Positions 48,885 through 57,178 of a stretch of DNA of 64,000 nt are shown piece by piece. A model generated the notes under the pieces. The model searched no databases and had not been told where the DNA came from. It saw nothing but the letters and a program-made list of their open reading frames with translations. Within the stretch, counting starts at the first letter, position 1; each line of letters starts with the position of its first letter. Both the position numbers and the translations under genes were made by a program. The stretch spans positions 96,278-160,277 of the forward strand of contig NZ_JAKRCW010000005.1 of NCBI RefSeq assembly GCF_022346425.1. The letters run 5' to 3'. The DNA is from Pseudoglutamicibacter albus. GTDB lineage: Bacteria > Actinomycetota > Actinomycetes > Actinomycetales > Micrococcaceae.

Positions 48885-49984
48885 AAATTACTGGCATCGA
48901 GGCGATCCCGTACAACATCCCGTACGTCAAGCCGCTCAAGTTCGCCTCCGGCGAGGTGCACAACGCTGAACACGTGCTGGTGCGCATCCACACTGATGCC
49001 GGCGTCACGGGTGTCGCGGATGCCCCTCCGCGGCCTTATACCTACGGGGAAACCCAGCATTCGATCAAGACGATCATCGACGAGGTTTTCGCGCCGGAGA
49101 TCATCGGTTTGAACCCGTTGGATCGTGAGAAGGTGCGCGCGATCATGCACCGCACGATCCACAATCAGGTCGCTAAAGGTGCCGTCGATATTGCGTTGTG
49201 GGACATCGCGGGCAAGATCACCGAACAGCCCGTGCACAAGCTTTTGGGCGGCTACACGGACTCGATGCGGGTCTCCCACATGCTCGGTTTCAAACCAGCC
49301 GCTGAGCTGGTTGAGGAAGCCCAGATGTTCGGTGAGAAGTACGGCATCACCACGTTCAAGCTCAAGGTGGGCCGGCTGCCTGTCAGTGAGGATGTTGAGG
49401 CCTGCCACGCGCTCGTTGAGCACCTTGGCGACGACGTCGAGATCTATTTGGATGCCAACCGCGGTTGGACCGCGAACCAGGCGATGGATGTTCTGCGGCA
49501 GATCGAGGACCTCCCGATCACGCTGTTCGAAGAACCGAATGACGCGAAGGAGGCGATGGGCCGCCGCCGCTTGGTGACCCACTCGCGCATCCCGATTGTG
49601 GGCGATGAGTCGGTTCCGACCGCAGGGGACGCATCGCGCGAGCTGCTATCCGGTGGCTGCAACGCGATCTGCATCAAGACCGCACGCTCCGGCTTCACCG
49701 AGGCGACCGAAATCCTTGGGCTGTGCACGGGCCTCGGCGTGGACGTGACGATGGGCAACCAGATCGACACCCAGATCGGCTCCCTGGCAACGGTGGCCTT
49801 CGGTGCGGCACACAAGGCGTCATCGGCACGCGCCGGCGAGCTGTCTAACTTCCTCGACATGGCAGATGACCTGCTCGCCGACCCGATCGAGATCATCGAC
49901 GGGCGCATCGCAGTCCGTGACATCCCTGGCGTGGGCGCTGAGATCGACGAAGACAAACTCACCCGCTACCGCGTCGACCTGTAA
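48881..49984 (+). CDS. catB: Muconate cycloisomerase
   Basis: 367 residues from GTG 48881. CatB cyclises cis,cis-muconate to muconolactone with Mn2+. Enolase-superfamily motifs: KLKVGRLPVSEDVEACH with the catalytic Lys pair, metal ligands in YLDANRGWTANQA, TLFEEPNDAKEAM and VGDESVPTAGDA, then ICIKTARSGFTEATE. The order K-D-E-D-K is complete. It overlaps catR and is followed by a good terminator at 50028-50059. Confidence 0.95.
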   Translation: MKITGIEAIPYNIPYVKPLKFASGEVHNAEHVLVRIHTDAGVTGVADAPPRPYTYGETQHSIKTIIDEVFAPEIIGLNPLDREKVRAIMHRTIHNQVAKGAVDIALWDIAGKITEQPVHKLLGGYTDSMRVSHMLGFKPAAELVEEAQMFGEKYGITTFKLKVGRLPVSEDVEACHALVEHLGDDVEIYLDANRGWTANQAMDVLRQIEDLPITLFEEPNDAKEAMGRRRLVTHSRIPIVGDESVPTAGDASRELLSGGCNAICIKTARSGFTEATEILGLCTGLGVDVTMGNQIDTQIGSLATVAFGAAHKASSARAGELSNFLDMADDLLADPIEIIDGRIAVRDIPGVGAEIDEDKLTRYRVDL

Positions 49985-50027
49985 AGCGCACACCCTGCGT
50001 CTCAGCAGCCTGCGCGTCAGCGAGAGT

Positions 50028-50059
50028 GGGCGCCGCATCCTTGCATGGATGCGGCGCCC
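50028..50059. terminator. Terminator between catB and the FAD monooxygenase
   Basis: gggcgccgcatcc (50028-50040), loop ttgcat and the exact complement 50047-50059 form a 13-bp stem between convergent genes. Confidence 0.88.
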
Positions 50060-50079
50060 TTAGCGTTGGTGGATTGCGG

Positions 50080-51966
50080 TTACGCCTTCACAGCTGAAGC
50101 CTTAGCTTTGACGTCGTTGAAGGTCCGGCCTAAGAACTCTGCGAGTTCATCGGTCTGATCCAGCGGGAAGATACCGGCTACGTACTGGTCTGGGCGGACC
50201 ACCACTACCGCCCCGTCCCGGGAGATGCCGCGGGTTTCGAAGATGTCGACGTCTTCGAGGGTTCCCCACGCGTTTTCCATGTTGAGCAACTGGAAGTCTC
50301 CCACGCGCGGTTTGAATGCCGGGTGCACGTGCCGCATATCGAATGCACGGTAGTGCTGTTGGAAGATCACCTTGACATCGAACAAGCTCGAATCGAGGTG
50401 CTCATGCGCCCAGTCCGCCCACGCGTTGAGACGCTCCGATTCGCCGGGCATTTCTGCATCAGCGAAAACATAGATGCGGTAGCGCCCATCAGCTGTGTGT
50501 TCATGCCCGATGTGGGTGTGGACCAGATCGCACACCCGCCCACACATCTCGGACCGGAAGCGCCTACCCAGTGGGTATCCGGTAGCCAGGCCCTGATGCT
50601 CGTCATTGGTGGTGAGCATGGATGGCTCGTATTCGGTGAGGTAGCCGGCGTTGAACTCCGCGGTCTTGTTATAGAAGCGGCGCACGGTCTGCGGGTCCGG
50701 CAGCTGGTCTGCCGGGGTCGCCATGAGGGTGGACCACTCTTTATCGAATTCGATGAGCCGGTGGGCGATGTCCTTGCGTTCCTCGGCGTAGGTGCGCAGC
50801 AGCTCATCTGGGCTGTTACCGGAAACCACGTGGCCGAGCTTCCAACCGAGGTTGAAGCCGTCCTGCATCGAGACGTTCATGCCCTGCCCCGCTTTAGCGG
50901 AGTGGGTGTGGCATGCGTCGCCTGCGATGAACACGCGGGGGTGATCTCCGTCAGTGTAGGTGGAGTCGCGGTCATCGAAGTGATCGGATACACGGTGGCC
51001 GACTTCGTAGATCGTGTTCCACACAACGTTTTTGACGTCGATGCTGTAGGGGTGCATGATCTCGTTCGCGGTATCGATCACGGTCTGCAGCGGGGTCTCA
51101 CGCACTGCGTGGTTATCGTCTTCTGCAACCTCACCGAGGTCGACGTAGTAGCGCACCAGGAAGCCGCCCTCACGCGGGATGAGCAGGATCGAACGGCCCG
51201 AGTTGCCCTTGATGGTGCACTTCTTACGCACATCCGGGAAGTCGGTGTCAGCGAAGACATCCATGACACCCCACGCGTGGTTAGCCTGGTTACCGCGAAG
51301 ACGATAGCCGAGCGATTTACGCACCTTGCTCTTCGCCCCGTCGGCGCCCACAACGTACTTGGCTTTGACCTGGCGTTCCTTGCCGTCCTCTGGCCCACCG
51401 TTGCGCCGCAAGGTGACCGTGACCGGGTATTCCTCTTTAGCAGACTCGGGCGCGACCTCGAGGTCAACGAACTCCCAACCGTAGTCAGGCTTCATGCGGG
51501 TTGGGGAGTTGCGCATGAACCGGTTGAAGTGATCGATGATGCGCACCTGCGTGATGAGCATCATCGGCCATTCACTGTATTCAGGGCCAAGTTCGGCGGT
51601 GCTGACTTCACGCATGATGTTCTCTGGGTTCTGCGGGTCCGGAACCCAGAACGCCATGTCGGTAATCTCGTGGGCCTCAGCGAAGATCTCGTGAGCGAAG
51701 CCGAAGGCTTGGAAGGTCTCCATGGTGCGGGAGTGCACGCCGTCCGCGTTGGCGAGCTCGAGGCGGTGTGGACGCTGGTCGATCAGGCGAGTGTTCACGT
51801 TCGGAAACTGCGAGAGCTGTGCTGCCGCGATCGAGCCTGCCGGTCCGCACCCTACAACCAGAACATCCATCGTGTCTGGGAGCTCCTCGGGCCTATCCAC
51901 GCCATAGCCCGCCGCTGGCTGTTCGAGCGGATCGCCTGTTGAATATCCGGAAATATGAAACTGCAC
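50080..51966 (-). CDS. MobA/phenol-hydroxylase-like FAD monooxygenase
   Basis: 628 residues from GTG 51966, chosen because ggagg lies seven bases before it; longer frames lack this. FAD-dependent aromatic hydroxylase: VLVVGCGPAGSIAAAQLSQF (dinucleotide fold), the DG motif in KAKYVVGADGAKSKVRKSLG, and RVFIAGDACHTHSAKAGQGM (GD motif), followed by a thioredoxin-like C-terminal domain. The ADGVHSRTMETFQAFGFAHE and ANHAWGVMDVFADTDFPDV regions resemble 3-hydroxybenzoate 4-monooxygenase (MobA) and phenol 2-monooxygenase. Gene neighbours suggest a product feeding catechol; MobA would instead make protocatechuate. The substrate is therefore uncertain. Confidence 0.85.
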   Translation of the reverse strand: MQFHISGYSTGDPLEQPAAGYGVDRPEELPDTMDVLVVGCGPAGSIAAAQLSQFPNVNTRLIDQRPHRLELANADGVHSRTMETFQAFGFAHEIFAEAHEITDMAFWVPDPQNPENIMREVSTAELGPEYSEWPMMLITQVRIIDHFNRFMRNSPTRMKPDYGWEFVDLEVAPESAKEEYPVTVTLRRNGGPEDGKERQVKAKYVVGADGAKSKVRKSLGYRLRGNQANHAWGVMDVFADTDFPDVRKKCTIKGNSGRSILLIPREGGFLVRYYVDLGEVAEDDNHAVRETPLQTVIDTANEIMHPYSIDVKNVVWNTIYEVGHRVSDHFDDRDSTYTDGDHPRVFIAGDACHTHSAKAGQGMNVSMQDGFNLGWKLGHVVSGNSPDELLRTYAEERKDIAHRLIEFDKEWSTLMATPADQLPDPQTVRRFYNKTAEFNAGYLTEYEPSMLTTNDEHQGLATGYPLGRRFRSEMCGRVCDLVHTHIGHEHTADGRYRIYVFADAEMPGESERLNAWADWAHEHLDSSLFDVKVIFQQHYRAFDMRHVHPAFKPRVGDFQLLNMENAWGTLEDVDIFETRGISRDGAVVVVRPDQYVAGIFPLDQTDELAEFLGRTFNDVKAKASAVKA

Positions 51967-52276
51967 GGTTTTGCCTCCTGGTGTAACGCACATCACAGAA
52001 CGTGCGATTGAGACCAAGCTAACAGTTAATCAACCGGCATGAATCTGCACAGAATACACATTCTTTTATTCAAAAATAGTGGGGATCGCTTTACATGGAC
52101 TAAAGATTGAAGCAATTAGACGCGCATGTTCCCAAGGTTTCTCAAGCTACAAAACTGCCCCAAGCGACACGTCAAATAGATTGCATAATGGATAAATATA
52201 GAAACTAAAGCGACTTTGAAACACAGCGTGTATCAACCAGCGAGCAAACAGTATGAAAGCCTTTGATTTTAAATAC
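51967..52276 (-). promoter_or_regulatory. AT-rich region upstream of the monooxygenase
   Basis: About 300 bases, clearly richer in A+T than its surroundings (52020-52260 by eye). agaat-acac-attct is a small inverted repeat near 52050. No convincing gene is seen; an open frame on the minus strand (52147-52338) looks accidental because of its composition and its overlap with the catA terminator. The region probably holds the monooxygenase promoter. Confidence 0.45.
51982..51997. promoter_or_regulatory. CRP/GlxR-like dyad just upstream of the monooxygenase
   Basis: TGTAA-CGCACA-TCACA is one base away from the consensus core. It is 16 bases before GTG 51966 and overlaps cgcac/gtgcg inverted arms (51987-51991, 52002-52006). 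Its closeness to the start would suit repression. Confidence 0.4.
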
Positions 52277-52309
52277 GAGTGGCCCCGACCTCCACGGTCG
52301 GAGCCACTC
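52277..52309 (-). terminator. catA terminator
   Basis: gagtggc (52277-52283) pairs with gccactc (52303-52309) and cc-gacc with ggtc-gg inside, 13 pairs with one C-A mismatch. Loop tccac. It lies 60 bases past the catA stop, followed on the minus strand by an A/T-rich stretch. Confidence 0.75.
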
Positions 52310-52368
52310 TCCCACCTCACCCGCAAGGCGTCGCCCAACGCCTTAGCTAGGTCAGCGGTCTGTACGGA

Positions 52369-53238
52369 TCAGCGCTCTGGGTCGAGAACGAAGTCGTACT
52401 GGACCTCTTCACCTTCGCCGTCACTCGATGGCTTCGGATCGAGCATGAGCTCCGGCTTGACTGCCGATGCGATGTCGTCGTCGTTGTGCTCATCGCCTGG
52501 GAAGTACAGCTGCGCGGTGAGCAGCTCATATCCCGGTGCGGAGACCTTGACGTGGATGTGCGCTGGACGCCATGCGTGCCAGCCGGCGGCCTCAATCAGC
52601 TGACCGCATGCCCCCTCGGTTGGGATCTGATAAGGCGCAGGGCGGATGGTCTTGATGTCGAATTCGCCGTCCTCGTTGGCGAGGAAGCTTGCGCGCAGGT
52701 TCCACTCTGGGATGCCTGGTGCGAACTGCGAGTACAGGCCGTACTCGTCCGCGTGCCACATCTCGATCTTCGCGTTCGACAGCGGGGTGCCATCAACCGC
52801 GGTGACCTTGGACTTGAAGCGGAACGGGGTGCCTGGCTCGTCCTCGCGCATCGGGATCTTGGCGTCCCATTCGTACTCTGGGGAGTCCTCGACGTAGTAC
52901 GGGCCTTCGATGGTGCCCTTGGAGCCTTCTCGGTGCTCGGTTGCTACGTCCTCAACTGCGTGCTCAATCCACACATCGAGGAACAGTGGCCATTCGCCGT
53001 CTTCACCAACCTTGATGAGCCAAGACTTCAAAGCGTTGTATTCGTCGTAGGAGACCTTGTCTTCGTAGACGATGTCGGTCAACGCCTTGATAGCCTTACC
53101 GGCCAGCAGGTTGACGCGCTCGTGGTCAACTGGCTGATCGCCACGATGTGCGGCAGCGCGGTCCTTGAAGCGGGCTGATGCCTGTGCACCGGAGTCTGCG
53201 GCGCGGGCTTCAGATGCCTGGGTGTGATGAGTAGCCAT
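52369..53238 (-). CDS. catA: Catechol 1,2-dioxygenase
   Basis: 289 residues. CatA opens the catechol ring between the hydroxyl groups to give cis,cis-muconate using Fe3+. The N-terminal helical linker is followed by the beta-sandwich: EGPYYVEDSPEYEW carries a Tyr ligand, IEMWHADEYGLYSQFAPGIP a further substrate-pocket region, and AHIHVKVSAPGYELLTAQLY the two His ligands (HIH). ATG 53238 is preceded by aaggag. It is downstream of, and in the same direction as, the AAA ATPase gene, 116 bases away. A palindrome at 53266-53277 lies before its start. Confidence 0.95.
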   Translation of the reverse strand: MATHHTQASEARAADSGAQASARFKDRAAAHRGDQPVDHERVNLLAGKAIKALTDIVYEDKVSYDEYNALKSWLIKVGEDGEWPLFLDVWIEHAVEDVATEHREGSKGTIEGPYYVEDSPEYEWDAKIPMREDEPGTPFRFKSKVTAVDGTPLSNAKIEMWHADEYGLYSQFAPGIPEWNLRASFLANEDGEFDIKTIRPAPYQIPTEGACGQLIEAAGWHAWRPAHIHVKVSAPGYELLTAQLYFPGDEHNDDDIASAVKPELMLDPKPSSDGEGEEVQYDFVLDPER

Positions 53239-53265
53239 GATTGCTCCTTCTAGTGGTTGAAACTT

Positions 53266-53277
53266 ATTCAGCTGAAT
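53266..53277. promoter_or_regulatory. Palindrome before catA
   Basis: attcagctgaat is an exact 12-bp palindrome 28 bases before ATG 53238, flanked by gaaac/gtttc arms. It may be an operator or a short hairpin in the AAA-catA transcript. Confidence 0.45.
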
Positions 53278-53354
53278 CCGGGGTTTCAGTTGAAGCGGTT
53301 TGGGTTGGTCTTGCTGATCCGCTGCGGCACCCGGGTTGATGCCGTGACGGTGGC

Positions 53355-54929
53355 TTATGCGGGGTGGATGCCGCGGTATTTCGCGGCGGTGATGAACGCT
53401 TCGAGGTTCGCCTCGTCCTTGCGGAAGGCGGCAATGCGTAGCGCGAGGCGCAGGATCATCTTGATGTCTCGCGGGGTGATGTTCGGGAAGGTTTCCACGA
53501 GGGTGTCAAGCAGCTCATCCCCGAGGTTGGCTCCGTGGCCTTCAGCGAGCATGCCCCAAATGGTGCGGGCGTCTTCGCGGCTTGGCAGGTCGTAGTCGAT
53601 CACGACCGCGCAACGGGCCAGGATCGCTTCGTCAACCCCGTCCACGCGGTTGGTGGTCAGGAAGAGCAGCCCGTCGTAGTACTCGAGGGTGCGCAGGAAC
53701 TCAGCGACGATCGCGTTCTGTTCAAGCTCAAGCCCGCGCTGTAGCACGAACACGTCTGCTTCGTCGAGCAACAACACTGCATCCCAGCGTTTGGCGCGTT
53801 CGAATGCGGTCTCGAGGTTTTTACGGATCGATTCCGGGTTGATCCCGAGCGTTCCGGTGTGGATCGAGTACAGCGGGCGGTGCGATACCTCGGCATAGAC
53901 TTCCGCTGTCAAGGTTTTACCCACGCCTGGCCGGCCGCGGGCGAGGATCACGTTGCCTGCGGATTTACCTTCGATGATGTCGCCGGTGAACACCGAAATA
54001 TCTGAGGTCAGGATGTCGAGTAGCTCAACCTGTTCTTGTGGCAACACGAGTTTCTCGCGCAGGTTTTCGTCGTATTCGTACGGGGTGAGGTCGCCAACGT
54101 TGACGTCGATGTAGTCTTGCGCTGCGAGGTCGAAGACAGCGACAGCGGTGACGACGGGCACTTCACCCATGCCCTGCCCGTCGGTGTTATCAGCCAGGAC
54201 GGACGGGGACCCGGTGCGCAGCGGGGCGATCGAGCCTGGCTTCACATCCTGGACGACCTTGCGGTTGGTGCGGTTCTTAGGCGACTTGTGGTCTTCGGTG
54301 CGGATCGCGGTCCCTGTGAACATGAACTGCTGGGCAAAACCGTTATCGATGATGTCCTGATAGACATCCCGGCGCTTCTGATATGCAGTCTTGAGCTCTT
54401 CAGTTTCATGGAAGGCACCCTGGGCGGTCAGCGCCTGCTCGGGAGTTTTACCCACGATCGCGGAGTCTTCCAGCAACAGCAACCGCGGCGTCTTGGATGG
54501 GCGCTGCACGGTGGGGCTGTCCGCTTCCATCGTGATCTTGACGCGTGCATCCCGGGAGATGTCCGCGTGCTCAAACTTGATATCAGCTACAAGGTAGGGG
54601 TGCAGGTAGCCGTCTTCTTCTTGCACATAGACCCAGCCGTCGATCTTGTCATCGGCGAGGAACTGCTTGAAGAGGGCTTCAGCTGATTCGATGCTCGGGA
54701 TGGTCCCGTAGTCGCCTTTGCGTGCGGCTTGCACCGCGGCGATGGTGCGCACGAAGGTTTCGTTACCGAGGGATTCGGCCGTGGCGGCGAGATCCGCAAG
54801 CGCGGCATCCGTGAGGAAGCGGTCCGGGATCCCCATGCCTTCGGAGCGCCAGGTCTTGGCTTGCTCGCGGGATACAGCCATGTCTTCTGATGTTGTGGCT
54901 CGAACCACTGCGGCTGGCGCAATGAACAT
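53355..54929 (-). CDS. AAA-family ATPase of unknown function
   Basis: 524 residues from ATG 54929, with gaggag eight bases upstream; a GTG three codons earlier overlaps that site. The C-terminal ~230 residues are a classical AAA module: Walker A GRPGVGKT (~332-339), Walker B LLLDEAD (~386-392), sensor/second region of homology FLTTNRVDGVDEAILARCAV with an Arg finger candidate, then RDIKMILRLALRIAAF. The N-terminal ~300 residues match no domain I know; PFLVADIKFEHADISR-like strands suggest a substrate-binding or partner domain. It is neither MoxR nor ClpX. The gene is upstream of catA in the same direction; a remodelling role for the dioxygenase or its partners is possible but unproven. Confidence 0.75.
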   Translation of the reverse strand: MFIAPAAVVRATTSEDMAVSREQAKTWRSEGMGIPDRFLTDAALADLAATAESLGNETFVRTIAAVQAARKGDYGTIPSIESAEALFKQFLADDKIDGWVYVQEEDGYLHPYLVADIKFEHADISRDARVKITMEADSPTVQRPSKTPRLLLLEDSAIVGKTPEQALTAQGAFHETEELKTAYQKRRDVYQDIIDNGFAQQFMFTGTAIRTEDHKSPKNRTNRKVVQDVKPGSIAPLRTGSPSVLADNTDGQGMGEVPVVTAVAVFDLAAQDYIDVNVGDLTPYEYDENLREKLVLPQEQVELLDILTSDISVFTGDIIEGKSAGNVILARGRPGVGKTLTAEVYAEVSHRPLYSIHTGTLGINPESIRKNLETAFERAKRWDAVLLLDEADVFVLQRGLELEQNAIVAEFLRTLEYYDGLLFLTTNRVDGVDEAILARCAVVIDYDLPSREDARTIWGMLAEGHGANLGDELLDTLVETFPNITPRDIKMILRLALRIAAFRKDEANLEAFITAAKYRGIHPA

Positions 54930-55032
54930 CAGGTCCACTCCTCACGTTAGTTAGGGCTTTCTTCTCGGCGTGCAGTGGTGCTGGCCAAGTTCCTGTGCGG
55001 CCGTAACCAGCCTCACATTCCCGCGTCAGCGC

Positions 55033-55046
55033 GTGACCTACATCAC
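55033..55046. promoter_or_regulatory. Perfect CRP/GlxR-type core between AAA and P-type ATPase
   Basis: GTGA-CCTACA-TCAC lies 104 bases before the AAA start and 158 bases before the P-type ATPase start. It could act on either gene. Confidence 0.5.
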
Positions 55047-55163
55047 CGTATCTGACCATCACCTTAGCTAAGAATTTCAGACACGAGAATTACTTAGTCC
55101 ATATGAACCTAGACGCTCCGCGTATAGATGAAGTGAGCCTGCGTTCACTATGGTTAGCCTTTC

Positions 55164-55193
55164 TTCGCTAGAAACCGTCAGGGTTTTAGCGAA
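55164..55193 (+). promoter_or_regulatory. Hairpin or dyad directly before the P-type ATPase
   Basis: ttcgctagaaacc (55164-55176) pairs with ggttttagcgaa (55182-55193), 12 pairs with one bulged g and loop gtcag. It ends 10 bases before ATG 55204, where no ribosome-binding site is seen. It may be a metal-regulator operator or an mRNA structure. Confidence 0.5.
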
Positions 55194-55203
55194 CTATTGA
55201 CTC

Positions 55204-57153
55204 ATGGGCAGATTCATAGGTTTTGCACAGAAATATTTTCTTGCGTGCACGGCATTGATCGCGCTTGCGGTGGTTGTCACCTTGAGGGTCTTGGGCAGTC
55301 CTGCCGCCCAGTGGGTCGCGACCGTCTATGTTTCGATCATCATCCTCGTGACCGCCATCGACATGATCCGGGACGTACTGCGCGGCAACTTCGGCCTCGA
55401 CATCCTCGCGGTTGTCGCAATGATCTCCTCGCTACTGGTCGGCGAATACGTCGCTGCCACGATCATCGCGCTCATGCTTACCGGCGGTGAAGCGCTCGAA
55501 GACTACGCGGCTTCCAGGGCTCAACGCGAACTCACAGCACTCGTAGACCGCGCGCCCGATACCGCCCACCGCATCACCCCGGAAAACACAGTCGGTGCGC
55601 AGCACAGCATCGACAGCGCAGGGCCTGACCAAACAGGCCAAGAACATGCGGGGCTGGGTCTTGAAGACGTTCCAGTCACAGAGGTCAAGGTGGGCGATAC
55701 CCTCATGGTTCGTCCCTCTGAGGTGGTTCCGGTGGATGCACAACTGCTCGATGAGCACGCCTCGGTCGATGAAGCGAGCCTCACAGGCGAGCCTTTGCCC
55801 GTGACGAAGACCCGCGGCGAGCGCCTCATGTCTGGTTCCGTGAACGGACACACAGCGATCCGCATTCGCGCGAGCGCGACCGCTGAGGATTCGCAGTACC
55901 AGCGGATTGTTCAGCTGGTGCGCGAGGCCGAACAGCAGCAAGCACCAACGGTCCGGGTTGCAGACCGTTTCGCTGTCCCGTTCACGATCGTGTCCCTCAT
56001 CGTCGCGGGTATTGCGTGGTCGCTCTCAGGCGATCCTGTGCGTTTCGCTGAAGTTCTGGTTTTGGCGACCCCATGCCCGCTACTGATCGGTGCGCCGGTC
56101 TCGTTCATGGGCGGGATGTCGCGCGCCTCGCGCTTGGGCGTGATCGTGAAGGGAGGCGCAACCCTCGAGGCGTTATCGCGTGCAAAATCGGCCGCGTTCG
56201 ACAAGACGGGCACCGTTACGTTCGGCCGCCCCCGCATCGACCGGATCATTCCCGCTGACGGAATCGATGAGGCTCGCCTGCTACAACTCACGGCAACCGC
56301 GGAGCAGTTCTCCTCCCACGTTCTGGCTGATGGCATCATCGAAGCCGCTGAAGAACGCGGGACCGCGATGTTGGAAGCCCACGATGCCAGCGAGATCGCC
56401 ACCAACGGCGTGAGCGCCATCGTTGACAGGCAGAACGTTCGCGTAGGCAAGAAGACCTTTATCGAGGAAGTCGCCGGTGAGGTTTCACAGCCTGACCTGC
56501 ACGCTTCGCAAACCGCTGTATACATCAGCGTTGATGCCAGACTAGGCGGCATTATCCTCATGGCCGATGAGGTCCGCGCAGAAGCAGCCGGCACCATCAC
56601 GGCCCTGACGGAACTGGGAATCAGCGATATCGCGTTGCTGACCGGCGATAACCAGGCCACTGCAGATTCAGTCGGGCAACACATCGGCGTCAGTTCCATC
56701 GCCGGCAATCTTCTGCCTGAAGATAAGGTCAGCCGCATCACCCAGATGCAGCAACCGGCCCTCATGGTGGGTGACGGCATCAACGACGCCCCCGTCCTTG
56801 CAGCCGCTGGCGTGGGTGTTGCGATGGGTGCCCGCGGCGCATCTGCCGCTAGTGAATCCGCCGACGCCGTCATCACCCGCGAAGACATCTCGCTGGTGGC
56901 CCGCGCAGTCGACGTCGGTAAATGGACTTACCAGGTTGCCATCACCGCGATCCTCATCGGTATCGCCCTCTCGCTGGGCCTCATGGGTTTCGCGGCGTTC
57001 GGGTTCATCCCGGCAACCTTCGGCGCGCTACTGCAGGAAGTCGTGGACCTCGCGTGCATCCTGTACGCGCTGCGTGCCCTGGGCGGGCCGGACCGTGTGA
57101 GCCGGTTCCTCCCTCAGCGGAACGCGGCCAACCGTGACCGAGCTCTCATTTAG
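55204..57153 (+). CDS. Heavy-metal P1B-type ATPase with a TPC motif
   Basis: 649 residues, without an N-terminal HMA metal-binding domain. Actuator TGEP (194-197), membrane motif TPCPLLIGAP (289-298), phosphorylation site DKTGTVT (333-339), and hinge GDGINDAP (523-530) are all present. The usual CPC of Cu/Zn pumps is TPC here, and the nucleotide-domain HP motif reads SSHVLA instead of SEHPLA. About six to eight membrane helices. TPC-type P1B ATPases form a separate subgroup of unclear metal specificity, so no metal is assigned. No metal-sensing regulator is adjacent. It is followed 25 bases later by the DUF885 gene. Confidence 0.88.
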   Translation: MGRFIGFAQKYFLACTALIALAVVVTLRVLGSPAAQWVATVYVSIIILVTAIDMIRDVLRGNFGLDILAVVAMISSLLVGEYVAATIIALMLTGGEALEDYAASRAQRELTALVDRAPDTAHRITPENTVGAQHSIDSAGPDQTGQEHAGLGLEDVPVTEVKVGDTLMVRPSEVVPVDAQLLDEHASVDEASLTGEPLPVTKTRGERLMSGSVNGHTAIRIRASATAEDSQYQRIVQLVREAEQQQAPTVRVADRFAVPFTIVSLIVAGIAWSLSGDPVRFAEVLVLATPCPLLIGAPVSFMGGMSRASRLGVIVKGGATLEALSRAKSAAFDKTGTVTFGRPRIDRIIPADGIDEARLLQLTATAEQFSSHVLADGIIEAAEERGTAMLEAHDASEIATNGVSAIVDRQNVRVGKKTFIEEVAGEVSQPDLHASQTAVYISVDARLGGIILMADEVRAEAAGTITALTELGISDIALLTGDNQATADSVGQHIGVSSIAGNLLPEDKVSRITQMQQPALMVGDGINDAPVLAAAGVGVAMGARGASAASESADAVITREDISLVARAVDVGKWTYQVAITAILIGIALSLGLMGFAAFGFIPATFGALLQEVVDLACILYALRALGGPDRVSRFLPQRNAANRDRALI

Positions 57154-57178
57154 AGCGATAACGTTTTAGGCTAGTTTC

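Larger units (their letters stand above)
54930..55203. promoter_or_regulatory. Divergent AAA / P-type ATPase control region
   Basis: 274 bases. GTGA-CCTACA-TCAC at 55033-55046 is a perfect CRP/GlxR-type core. gtgagcctgcgttcac (55135-55150 region) is a looser inverted repeat. The hairpin 55164-55193 lies just before the P-type ATPase start. No gene is seen. Confidence 0.5.

Noticed and set aside
50323..51942. A 539-codon plus-strand open frame opposite the FAD monooxygenase
   Set aside because: The minus-strand frame contains all FAD motifs; the other is a His/Val-rich mirror without recognisable features.
52147..52338. Small 63-residue protein on the minus strand upstream of the monooxygenase
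   Set aside because: It overlaps the catA terminator, has no ribosome-binding site and an atypical composition in an AT-rich promoter region.
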